A DNA stretch of 64,000 bases, from NCBI RefSeq assembly GCF_023278565.1, contig NC_064679.1, forward strand, positions 1,240,001-1,304,000, in the 5' to 3' direction. The position numbers and the translations under genes were made by a program. Origin of the DNA: Colletotrichum lupini (lineage: Eukaryota; Ascomycota; Sordariomycetes; Glomerellales; Glomerellaceae). Below, one piece after another: positions 49,245-59,372 of this stretch. The first letter of the stretch is position 1; each line of letters starts with the position of its first letter. Under the pieces are notes generated by a model. That model made no database searches. It was not told the DNA's origin and saw only the letters and a list, made by a program, of their open reading frames with translations.

Positions 49245-50734
49245 TCAGGAAACGTCTCGAAATCCCGAAATACGACGAAGAGGATCCGGGAGGTCATGGT
49301 GTCCAAGTGCTGCGGATGAAGAGGAATGAAGAGCCAGGCCCCGAGTCACCAACCACCGGTGTACAAAGTGAGATGGGCCGTCATAAATACGCAGGTGCCT
49401 TTCGGGTGCGAACTGGAGCACCAGCCGGTCCTCTCTGAGCTGCGCGACGTCCCACCAAATATACTTGGGTTCGTCTCCTAGCTTGAACTCCAACGTGCTG
49501 ACCCAAGTAATGTCTGCAGAATTTCCAGTGACAAGGTATCGGAAAACCCCAGCTGATTCTCGCCATGCACCGTATAGTTCCATTACACGGAGTGCCGGCA
49601 TCTTCTTCGCGACCCTGCCATCTTGGGAAAGAAGAGTGTTGATGAGCTCGGGCTTCTTGCGGGAGCAAGCATCCTGGCATATCATCGTCAGAACACGCAG
49701 ACGCTGCCATGGCAGAGGCGATATAGGTACGCATACTCTGCTCGTGCAGGCGGCAAAGAAGTATATGGCATCAACGATATTGCGGATGACAAGCTTTTTC
49801 TAGATCGAGACTGCGAATGAACAGATTTCCGACCAAGCCGAGCCGGACTGATAGGCGCCAATTGTAAAGCATTTGTAGATCGCCGTGCTCGAAGATGTGG
49901 ATTTTTGATAACAGTGGTTTCTCTCGATATGACCAGGTTGTCAGCATCGTCGTCAAGTCTATATCAGAAATCAGAGAATCTTCCATAGAATGCGAAGAGG
50001 TGGGGTAGAAGACGGGCTGGCTTTCACTACTATACCATTGTCTGAAGAGTTCTGTTCCCGTGTATTGAGATGCCTCCATGGTTCGAAGTGAATTGTGCGC
50101 AATCTCGGTAGATACCTTGACAGAGTTGCTGCAAAGGGGGTTAATTGTATTCTGCGCATGTTTCTACGCACAATGCTCAACCCGGTGACGCAGTTGACGT
50201 AGGGAAGACTGAAATCTCCAAGGCTAATAGGGGCAAACACGTATCGCTGCTGTTGCTGCCAGTAGTCCAAGAGCCCTTCTATTCCGCACGAATTGCCGAC
50301 ATCGTTTGGCGAAGAGGCACTGATCTCCAAGTTGATACTTGGGTATGTTGGTTCGCTAACTGAATCGACATCCTTCTAGGCTTCGAGAATACAGAAAAGG
50401 ATCAAGATGTTGATGGCGAAGCATCCGCGGTCCGCTGCGATCTCTTCATGAGTCTGACGTCTCGAACGATTCTTGATGCAATGATCAACTCGATTTTGAA
50501 CTAGATGTGTTTAACGTAGCTTTGTCGCCAGTACTTATTGTGTAATGTCTTGGCCAGGTTTCCCAGCGACTGATCATCCGAACCGACTTGGAGGACCCGA
50601 AAGTTTCTTGGCTCGATGGCGTTTTGCCAGTCCCTGCAAATGCCTGCAAACCTTCCAGGGACGTATTCGAGAATCTTGCCTCTGATCTCCTGTGGTAGGT
50701 CGCTCCATTGGGCCTCGCTTTTCAATGTATTCAT
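49245..50734 (-). pseudogene. Decayed fungal F-box protein gene
   Basis: It reads from an ATG at 50734 as an F-box start (WSDLPQEIRGKILEYVP, then ICRDWQNAIEPRNFRVLQV) of a large fungal F-box family that has a C-terminal associated domain (possibly DUF6546). The frame then breaks repeatedly. An amber codon at 50501-50503 stands where the family has Trp in HIWLxIEL. There is a frame change within about 15 nt after this, and a second amber at 50376-50378 where the family has Trp in ILSTW. Further frame changes lie near 50050-50085 and 49795. Family blocks persist to the end (EPWR; HIFEHGDLQMLYNW; KKMPALRVMELYGAWRE; ADITWVSTLEFKLG). No short introns explain the breaks. Family recall is from memory, so the exact count of lesions is uncertain. 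Confidence 0.72.
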
Positions 50735-52068
50735 GTCGTTTGGTAGGATACTTTTGATAGGATATTTGGGCGCACTTGTTGTCAGACAGGCACAATGGGG
50801 AAAATCGAGTATGTTTGGCTCCAAGTCAAATTTTCTGGGCAAGTTACCGCCGAATGCTCAAGGAACCTGAGGAAGGGCGATACCTCGGCTCAAAAGGGAC
50901 CAGTAAATAAAGAGGAAAGGGAGAGAAAGAAGCAGAGAGAAAAGGAGAGGAAGGTAAGGTATCCACTTGGAATCTCGACTCCTTCCTCCCGTCCTTCACC
51001 TTCACCTTCACCTTCACCTCACCCGGCCTCTATCTTTTCCTGCCTTTCAATCCCGTTGCTACCTACCTTAGCCAGCTACTGGGTACTCCTCAACACACCG
51101 CGGGTCGAATGATTATAAGGGAAAGTGCACTTTCTTATCAACACCTCCTTTGAGGACTGTACCTTGCCCCATTCTGGGGAGGAAATACAGTCCAAGGCTT
51201 TCTGTGCTCCCTTGACCTCATCGTACATTTGCTGACTTTGTACCACAGCTCGCATGTCAAGCAGTCGTGCAAAATATCCATCAGTGCCACCAAGAAAGTT
51301 AACAATAATCCGCGAGCAGTGTCTGATCGACTGGCCAACCATTGTGAAGATGCGCTGGAGATGGACAGAAGCCGTCAAACGACAGACCTCGACGATGTGG
51401 AAAGCTTACCTCAGCTGAGGCACTCAGCACTCGCCTTACATAAGACATCAAACCCACACAATTAAGGGAGCGAGATCTGGATCAGTCTAGGCCTAACGAG
51501 GATTGGTGCGATTCGTGAAGGCGACAGAATCCCTGCCCGCAGAGGTCGGAACCTTCTCCTTTCAGTCGGGGCCCTCTTTGCAGATGCACCAGGAGGGCGG
51601 GATCCCCTGACGCCTGCGACCCTTTTGCCTTTGCTTTGCTGCTACTTCCCACCCCCGGCCGAAGCAGAGGCCAGAAAAAAAAAAGATACCTTGTCCACGG
51701 GAAATTCCACCTCATCCAGAATCTCCCCCAGAGAGACCACATTTCCCATTCGCAATCTTGTGGGAGAAAAAATTCCTCTTCTCTTCTGCAGAGACTCGAC
51801 AGATTCCTACCGGACGGGATACTGTCAATTCGAGACGACGAGTCAGGAGGATACTAGGGAAGGAAAAAAAAACGAGGTACGTGGTTGTTGTTGCTTATTT
51901 GGCAGCTCGCTCCATGCCATCAGTTGTTCCCCACGTTGAGACGAAGCTAACAACACCTGGCATCTAGCCACAGCTGCGCTTTCTCGATCCCGATACTCCT
52001 TTACCTTTCGGCCATTGCGCGCCGCCTTCCCATTCCATCATAACTCGACTGGACTCGGCAACGACAAG
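50735..52068. other. Intergenic region upstream of ERJ5
   Basis: It contains the former promoter of the F-box remnant and the ERJ5 promoter and leader. A 100-codon minus-strand frame at 51076-51378 has no recognised family. A purine-rich run (50900-50955) and an A-rich patch (about 51673-51686) are present. No convincing gene. Confidence 0.4.
50993..51018. repeat. (CCTTCA)n hexanucleotide repeat
   Basis: Four tandem CCTTCA copies, flanked by further pyrimidine-rich DNA. Intergenic. Confidence 0.85.
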
Positions 52069-53499
52069 ATGAAGTTCAGCAGCATCCTGTCCGTTGGCCT
52101 TTTGGTCGTCTCGCCCCTGGCTGCGGCCTGGAGCAAGGAGGGTACGAGCATCGCCATCCTGTCTTGTCTCCGTTGCGCACCGTTGGCTAACGTGTGAAAA
52201 AAAATAGATCGTGAGATTTTCCGTATCCGCGATGAGATCAAGGCCCACGAGGCCAACCCCGAACAGACCTTCTACGACCTCCTCGGCGTCAAGAACAGCG
52301 CTTCCATCGACGAGATCACCAAGGCCTACCGCAAGATCTCCCGCACTCTCCACCCTGATAAAGTTCGCCAGCAGCTCATCGCCGAGCGCACCAAGGCTAA
52401 GAAGAAGGAGAAGAAGACCCCCGGCGTCAATGTCTCCAAGGCTCCTACTCAGAAGGAGATCAAGGCCGCTGTCAAGATTGCCTCTGAGCGCCAGGCCCGC
52501 CTCGGTCTCGTGCGCAACATCATCAGTGGTCCCGATCGCGACCGCTACGACCATTTCCTGAAGAATGGCTTCCCGGCCTGGAAGGGCACCAATTACTATT
52601 ACAATCGGTACCGCCCTGGTCTGGGCACTGTGCTCTTCGGTGTCTTCCTTGTGGCTGGAGGTGCCTTCCACTACATCGCTCTGTACATGTCCTGGAAGCG
52701 CCAGAAGGACTTTGTTGAGCGCTACATCAAGTTCGCACGCAATGCTGCTTGGGGAGACAACCTGAGTATTCCTGGCATCGACGACACCCCCGCCCCTGCT
52801 CCTGCTGCCCCCGCCGCCGACGATGAGGAGGGCCCCCAGCTGCCCAGAAACCGCAAGGAAAGACGTATGCAGGAACAAATGGCTCGCAGAGAGGCCGCCA
52901 AGGAGCGTGGAGGCCGATCCCGCAAGCCCGCTCCCGCCGCTCGCAGCACCAGCGGCAGCGGTACCGCCACCCCCCGCGAGACGGTTGCGCAGACCGGTCA
53001 GACCGGCCCCACCGGCTCCAAGAAGCGCGTTGTCGCCGAGAATGGCAAGATTCTTGTGGTTGATTCCCTCGGAGACGTCTACCTCGAGGAGCAGGATGAG
53101 GATGGCAACACCGAGCAGTACCTCCTTGACGTAAGTGCCCAAAATGCAAGCTAAAGCTTGTCAACCTACCGCGACACGAGGTCTGCGAACGATGCTAACT
53201 CAAAGCAGCCCAACGAACTGCCTCAACCCACCATCCGTGACACCGCGCTCGTCCGCCTCCCCATCTGGGCCTACAACCGCACTGTCGGCCGCGCCCTCGG
53301 CAAGAACACTACTGAGCTGGAGATCGACACCGAGGACCTGGACTCTGATGACGGCGAGATTCAACACACCCCCAGCTCTGACTCTGCCGCTGATGACTTT
53401 GAGCTCTTGGAGAAATCGACCGATTCTTTGGGCAAGGCCAAGGCTTCCGGTGCGCAGACTGGAGGCAAGACCAACAAGCGCAAGAACAAGAAGCGTTGA
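52069..53499 (+). CDS. ERJ5: Endoplasmic reticulum J-protein Erj5
   Basis: Three exons: 52069-52141, 52208-53130 and 53209-53499, about 428 aa. The introns have GTACGA and GTAAGT donors and the frame is continuous (WSKE-DREIFR; YLLD-PNELPQ). Residues 1-20 are a signal sequence. A J-domain begins at about 45 (TFYDLLGV), with the HPD motif at 73-75 and a Lys-rich insertion after it. A single transmembrane segment lies at about 163-186 (TVLFGVFLVAGGAFHYIALY), followed by a Pro/Ala-rich, then acidic, cytosolic tail ending in Lys/Arg. This order is that of the yeast ER membrane J-protein Erj5, which stimulates Kar2/BiP ATPase and helps ER protein folding. The exon 2 start is set by reading frame (plus or minus 1 base). 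Confidence 0.92.
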
Positions 53500-55330
53500 G
53501 GCATTGGTTCAAGATCTGGTTGATGTATAGAGCTTCACGGCGGGCCTCTTCGAACCCTCTGACGGGTTGTGCGACCTTGATTGGTCTTGAGGATCAGACA
53601 AGCGACCCAGAGGTGCATGATGCGTCATGAAGCTGCAGCCAGTCTCGTCGTTAACGTAGATTATTCATCAATGCAAATTCTCGTACGAATTGTAAAGTAC
53701 AATAGGAAGGCCACAATCTGTTGAAGGTGTCAGTGTGCTGCATCGTGTCTAGTGCATTGTGCATTGGGGGATGAGGTTTGTTGAGTATGTGTGTGTGTGT
53801 GTGCTTCACAACAGGCCGTGACAGATACATCATACGGGCACACTTGTTTCCATTCCATTTCTTCACACCATTGTCCTCGAGCACCGGAGGAAAGGCCCAA
53901 TGCGGTTAATGTTTCCCGTCAAACATGTTGCGACCCTGCGCAAGTGCGTGAGGCCGTTACCTGCCCCTCTGCACCTCATAACTCTGTTTCGTCCCTTCCT
54001 ATGGCATCATGGCTGCATGATGATTTGTTGGCACAGAAGATCAAGTGTCGCTCGGTGGTTCGTCCGCTTCACGTAGCGGCGATAGGCTTTTGCAGCACTC
54101 GACTTACACCAACACCAACAACAACCCTCGATGATGTTTCTTTGGCATCCATCACAGCCAGTCAGCCAGTCAGTAAAAAGCACAGCGGAGTCTTGACTCG
54201 ACCTTGTTCAAGATCCAAAATCATCAGTCCACCTCTCCTATCTTTTGCGTCTATATCCGTACCTCACAACCGAATGTTTCCATCCACCACAACCACCACC
54301 ATCCAGCCTCTCAACTGTCGGCCTGAAACATAGGAGATCCTATGCCAAAAACAGACCACTTGTACCTAGCTTATACCCAAAAGAAACTAAACCCGCAAGC
54401 CAAGCGCCCACCCCGCTCTTCTATGATCTACGGCGACGACCAGGGCTCGAGCGCGCCGCACAGCAACCACGCAACCCAACGCTCGAGCCGCATGGTCGCC
54501 CGTTTCCGAGCCGGTTCCAGCTTCGCAGCCCCATTGACCTGATGATTCCTTGCCCTCACCTCTTCTTACCACGCTTTAGCGTCTGTTCGCCAGAGACGCC
54601 AATTGAACCGCTAGATGGAAACCCTATCTCAATCAAGACGCTACGTGCGTTTTTCCTACGCTTCTGACTGGCGAATATGTCGCTGGCTTCAAGTTGGCTT
54701 CAAGGCCGTTCCCTGTCGACCTCTTAGATAGAACCCAAGGTTGCCTCCCACCCCTCAGAGGCTCATAGCTAACGGAGCAGTCCAGGAACCTTCGCCAGCT
54801 TCGTCCCACCATTGATCTCGTCTCCTCAATTACACATACACACACATGGATCACTCCCCAACACATGAGCCGCGTTCCCAAGATCCTCGAGGGCGTCGGA
54901 GATTGTATTCGGACCTCTTTGGACGAGCGTTTAGTGACGATGGTCCCGCCCGCTACCTTCGTCTAGACTCGTGTGTTCAGGTCGCCCGGCTCTCCACACC
55001 CGGGACACTAAGCTATTCTTAAGACTGGCTCGTACATCGAGATATGAAGCTACCCCTAAACCTATCTGCCACTTCGGTTGAGACGTTCCTGATATGTATA
55101 TCGGGTAGCCCCTCCCTTGACCCTGACGGGTCCATCTCTCTTCCCGTCGTCCGCTCTCTATATCGTCTTGCCCGGTCTTGTCCCGTCGACTCGGATCACA
55201 CTCTGCACATCCCATTCTACCAAGCTGTAAACCGACGGTCGAATGTCACCCTCGTCATGACGCTCACGTGAAGGAGAAAAGAAAGAATACTGCCTACCAA
55301 GGGAATACCCGTGGATGCTTCGATCCCATC
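53500..55330. other. Intergenic region between ERJ5 and the 7TM receptor gene
   Basis: 1.8 kb with the ERJ5 3'UTR at the left and the receptor promoter and leader at the right. Short ORFs (for example 53791-54333) show no codon bias or family content. No TATA box is obvious. Confidence 0.4.
53788..53803. repeat. (GT)n microsatellite
   Basis: Eight GT units in the ERJ5 3' flank. Confidence 0.85.
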
Positions 55331-57291
55331 ATGGAGGATCGCAGCGGGCAAGTGCTGGCCGTGGCGGTCCTCTTCTTCATATTATGTTGGATCGCCGTCG
55401 GCCTGCGCATATACTGCCGTGGATGGATTACACGATCGCTCGGCACCGATGACAAGATGATGATCGCCCTCATGGTACTTCCCTACGAGACATCACACAA
55501 CAAGTAAGAAGTACACACTCGCTGACTCTCTTGGCAGCTCATCTTCACCATCTACCTCATCACTCAGATTCAAGGAGTTCGATATGGAACAGGCCGACAT
55601 AGAACCGATCTCACCCGGGAACATAATCGGGACGCTCTCATGGTATGCTCTTCTCGGAGGCCCTTTGAGTGCAAATGAGTCCTACCAGTAGAACCGCGAC
55701 TAACACCCTCTCTAGTACTGGTACATCTGCGAACTGCTTTACATTATATCAACCTGCCTTCTCAAGATATCTGTCGGCTACTTTCTCATCCGCGTGTCCA
55801 TCCGCCGAAGCCACATCTGGATCCTTCGCATTCTCATGATCGGCACGGTGCTTTTCGGCTCGACATACTTCTTCATGGTCATGTTCCAATGTCGGCCAAT
55901 CCAGACATTTTGGGAGGAATCGCCACGCACAGAAGGAAAGTGCTTCAGCAATCGTGTGGTTGTCATCATGACCTTCACGGCCTCGATTATCAATTGCCTT
56001 GCCGACTGGGCCTTTGGTATTCTCCCCTTGTTCATCGTCTGGTCGCTTTCCCTCCCCAAGCGCACCCGACTCCTTGCGTTTGGCATCCTCTCATTTGCTG
56101 CCATCGGGTCTACCGCAACCGTGGCAAGATCCGTGTACATACCAACCCTCCTCGACGGCGACGACTTCCTATGGGCGACTACCGATGTAGCTTTGTGGAG
56201 CACCGTCGAGCCCGGCATCGGCATCACTGCCGCGTCGCTCGCCACCCTTCGCCCTCTGTGGCAACTCGTATGGTACCGCGCGGGCATGCGGTCTCAGGCG
56301 CCTCGCGCAATAGCATGGCGAGAACGGTTCAAGGGGCAGCCGAGTTATGTCCGCAGCGACGGCTCAGACCCTCGTCACCCACGACACCCCGTGCCAGACG
56401 ACGCACCCCTGGAAGAGATCGAGGCTGATATCCGGGCCGAGTTTGAGGCGGAAGTGCCCCGCATCGCTCGATCCCAAGATGGCTACAGCTCATCGGCACC
56501 GACGAGATGGAGCGGCTTGAGTAAGGACTTCAATCTCGCATATGAGAGAGAGAGGCGAGACGAAGATGTGGAGTCCCTGGTGGTCCCCCGCGACGACGGC
56601 GATGGTGGGCAATGGCTCTGTCCGTCACCCCGCGAAGTAAGACACTTTTCTCCTGCCACTACCCCTTCATCAAACCAAACCCAGACTAATAATTGCGCAA
56701 CAGGATGATAATTCGTTTGAGCTCGAAGACGGCCTTCACCTGACACCGAAAGTGAGATCACCCGCGCCGACCGTGAATTGGTGTTCACCACGCATGTCCG
56801 CCATATCGATGGGCTTCGGCTCCTTCAACCGAGAGAACCGCGACTCGACTCACTCAGCCCTCACACTCGGCGTCAACAACTACGGCGGCGCAAACCCCAC
56901 GAGCAACCGAGCGAGCAGACTAAGCAGGCTGAGCAGCGTCAGCAACGTTCACGATAACCACAACAACAGCAACCGGGCGAGCAGACTAAACACCCTCAAT
57001 AGTCCAGGCCACCACTACCGAGACAGCAGGATGACCGTGGAAACATACACGAACACGACGAACCCGCGCCACAGCAGCAGGTTCGACAACCGCTACAGCC
57101 GGACGACGCGAGCCAGCAGCCACTACACGCGCGGCTCGCAGTTCCTAGCGCCGCCCTCGCCTGGCGACTTCCCCATGCCTAGCCCGCCTCCAAGTACATG
57201 GCAGGTCAACGTCCCCGGGGGCATGGACTCGGCGCAGTGGCTTTCGTCTAGGATGGCGGAACATCCGGGCCATCCTAGCAAGAAGCGGTAG
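55331..57291 (+). CDS. PTH11/SAT4-like fungal rhodopsin-domain seven-transmembrane receptor
   Basis: Four exons: 55331-55474, about 55538-55642, 55716-56636 and 56704-57291, about 585 aa. Introns are 63-73 nt with GTACTT, GTATGC and GTAAGA donors. Seven hydrophobic segments are visible. They start with VLAVAVLFFILCWIAVGLRIY (8-28) and run through the exon 1-2 junction, ICELLYIISTCLLKISVGYF, ILMIGTVLFGSTYFFMVMF, IINCLADWAFGILPLFIVW and LAFGILSFAAIGSTATVA, to the family-typical LWSTVEPGIGITAASLATLRPL. A long hydrophilic cytosolic tail follows (about 330-585), rich in Ser/Arg/Asn, with a repeated NRASRL. No CFEM domain precedes TM1. Proteins of this type are orphan fungal receptors; PTH11 itself mediates surface sensing in a plant pathogen. 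Ligand and role here are unknown. Exon 2 and 3 edges may be off by one base. Confidence 0.88.
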
Positions 57292-58315
57292 ACCAGACCT
57301 ACCTGAAGGGGTTACCTGCCTACTTTACCACATTCTCATCACCACTAGACAAAAAAACTTAACATTACCTAATTATCGACGACGACGAACAACTACATAT
57401 ACCCGGCGTACAGGATACCACCACCACCGTTGAAATTTCGGAAACAGGGGGGAATGGACGAGAGCATATTGACTCGTGTAGACGGGGGGAAACACCAAGC
57501 TAGGAGTCTTGTTCATGAGAGGCAAACTACCTCGAGGAAGGAGCAAAAGACGGCAATATGCAAAAGGCCAGAGAATAGTACGGCACATGATGTATGATAT
57601 ATAGAACTGACTTACCTGCCAAGGTATCTCAATAATTTGATTTAAATTACTTCAAAGAATTTGGAATACGTACGTTACCACTATTGTACCTGGGTACTTA
57701 CACCTAATTGAACGACAGGTTCTCAGCGGGAATCCAAAGTGAAATTAAATGCTTGGCCGGGCTGTATGTTGTATGGCGAGAGTTTAGACTCGACGAGCAA
57801 GATGATGCGTGATCGAACACACCAGCTTGAGGCCTTGGCAAGAGACCCAATCATACGTTCTACATCTTACCTCAACGTCCCTTCTCTATTGCCTGGCCTA
57901 ATGAACAAGTCCCCTTTCTACACTTCCTCCGACTGTCGCAACCCCATACACATACCGAGAAACCGCGGTGTATCGTCATCGGAATGGAAGCAAACGAGCT
58001 CCTTTCACCAAATCACCATCGTCAGCTCAGCTTGAATTTGAATAGAATGTTTTATTGTTTTGGTAGTCCTGTTCGTTCCTCATGCCTGCCTATTGGTATA
58101 CGCCCAATTGCTTATTCATAACGTTCTTGACAAAAAAGAAAATCAAAAGACAAAAGAAAACTATGGAGGAAACACGTCTGCCGACGAGAGGCAATCCAAT
58201 GATTGCCCTCCTGATTATCCGACGTTGTCTTCCCATGCAGTGTAGGTATCAAGGCAAGTGTCTGCTGCTATGCTGAAAAAGTGGTGATGTGCCATGGCTC
58301 TCTTTCCTCGCCGCA
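57292..58315. other. Convergent 3' intergenic region
   Basis: About 1 kb between the stop of the 7TM gene and the stop of the minus-strand hypothetical. AT-rich around 57600-57720, with TACGTACGTTAC and TACCTGGGTACTTAC words resembling those of the gene desert. No gene seen. Confidence 0.4.
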
Positions 58316-59197
58316 TTACATGTCCATGGCCTCGATGTTACCGCTTCCGTAGTGCTGGAACGCACCATATTGGTTCTCCATCTGCATCTGCATCTGGAGG
58401 CTCTGCTCCCGAGCCCAGTCATCGCCGAAGCCCTTGTAGACGGGGTCGGTGGCGGGCTTATAGCCGCTGGTGCCGACTGCAGAGCCGTAGTGGGAATAGT
58501 TGCTAGGGGGAGAGGCCTGTGCCAGCTCCTGCTCGCGCTCGTACTCACGACGCATAAGCTCCTCGTAGCCAGACATCATATACGGCTCGACTTGCGAGGT
58601 GATGGAGCTTGCCAGCCAGCGGCTGTCATCTGACTGGACTTGGGTACCGTCGAGGCTCATGACGGCGTTCTGCTGCTGCTCCTGTTGCTGCTTCTCTGCT
58701 TCCATGCGCTCATATCGGAGTCTCGCCAGCTGCTCCTCTTGCTCAAGTGTTGTGCTTGTCCATGCCAGCGACGGGTTCTCTGTGCTCGAGGTAGGGGGTG
58801 CGGCGCGCCAAATCTCAAGAAGTCGCAGCTGGTGGGGTTCTTCGGAACAGCGGAAAAGTTGAATCTGAGAAGGAGAGAGGACTGAAGGGTCGACGCCGTG
58901 CTGGCTGAGGACGGCCTCGGGAGTCAACTGCTCGGTCTGGGGAGGCTCGGAGGAGGGGCGCTGAATGGGGGCTTCTTGAGCTTGCTGACGGACAACATGG
59001 GCGGAGTGGGTGTAGTGCTGAGTGATGGAGTAGATGATGGGCGCCGGCGTTGGGGCGGGACTGGTGAGGGTGGGTTCCGGGGACTGCTTGACTTCCTCCT
59101 CTACCTTGGGCTGAACTTCAGGGTTGAAAGTTAAGTTGCGGGAGAAGAGAGTTGCGAGGTCATCTTGGACCTGCATGGTGGGGGTGAAGGAAACCAT
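58316..59197 (-). CDS. Gln/Pro-rich hypothetical protein
   Basis: A single coding exon from an ATG at 59197, 293 aa. Residues 1-60 include DDLATLFSRNLTFNPEVQPKVEEEVKQ, and a Pro/Thr-rich run follows. A more ordered block (about 90-140) has LSQHGVDPSVLSPSQIQLFRCSEEPHQLRLLEIWR and ends in a Glu/Gln-rich coiled segment (LEQEEQLARLRYERMEAEKQQQEQQQ). The C-terminus is Tyr/Gln/Met-rich. A spliced leader (intron 59202-59372) supports this start. I recognise no named family. The short block around QIQLFRCSEEPHQLRLLEIW looks conserved rather than random. The overall look is a disordered regulatory or adaptor protein. Confidence 0.75.
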   Translation of the reverse strand: MVSFTPTMQVQDDLATLFSRNLTFNPEVQPKVEEEVKQSPEPTLTSPAPTPAPIIYSITQHYTHSAHVVRQQAQEAPIQRPSSEPPQTEQLTPEAVLSQHGVDPSVLSPSQIQLFRCSEEPHQLRLLEIWRAAPPTSSTENPSLAWTSTTLEQEEQLARLRYERMEAEKQQQEQQQNAVMSLDGTQVQSDDSRWLASSITSQVEPYMMSGYEELMRREYEREQELAQASPPSNYSHYGSAVGTSGYKPATDPVYKGFGDDWAREQSLQMQMQMENQYGAFQHYGSGNIEAMDM

Positions 59198-59201
59198 CGT
59201 G

Positions 59202-59372
59202 CTGCATAGAATGTTAGTAGTGGTTCACTGTTATCGGTTCATGTTCCGTGTTACTTCCGGCGCCGCCGTGGAGGGGCCATCTCCGAACAAAGCCCGGCGG
59301 GGCTCCGGGCGTGGATGATGATGAAGGGCCCGATGGCGATGGGAGTTTGTGAGAGGAGGGGGAAAAACCTAC
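59202..59372 (-). other. Probable 5'UTR intron of the Gln/Pro-rich gene
   Basis: Read on the minus strand, AAG|GTAGGT at 59372 forms a donor, and a CTAAC branch site followed by TATGCAG at 59202 forms an acceptor. The acceptor lies 4 nt before the ATG. Length 171 nt. It contains no coding requirement. Confidence 0.65.

Noticed and set aside
51076..51378. 100-codon minus-strand ORF upstream of ERJ5
   Set aside because: No recognisable domain and no codon bias. Probably chance, though a relic cannot be excluded.
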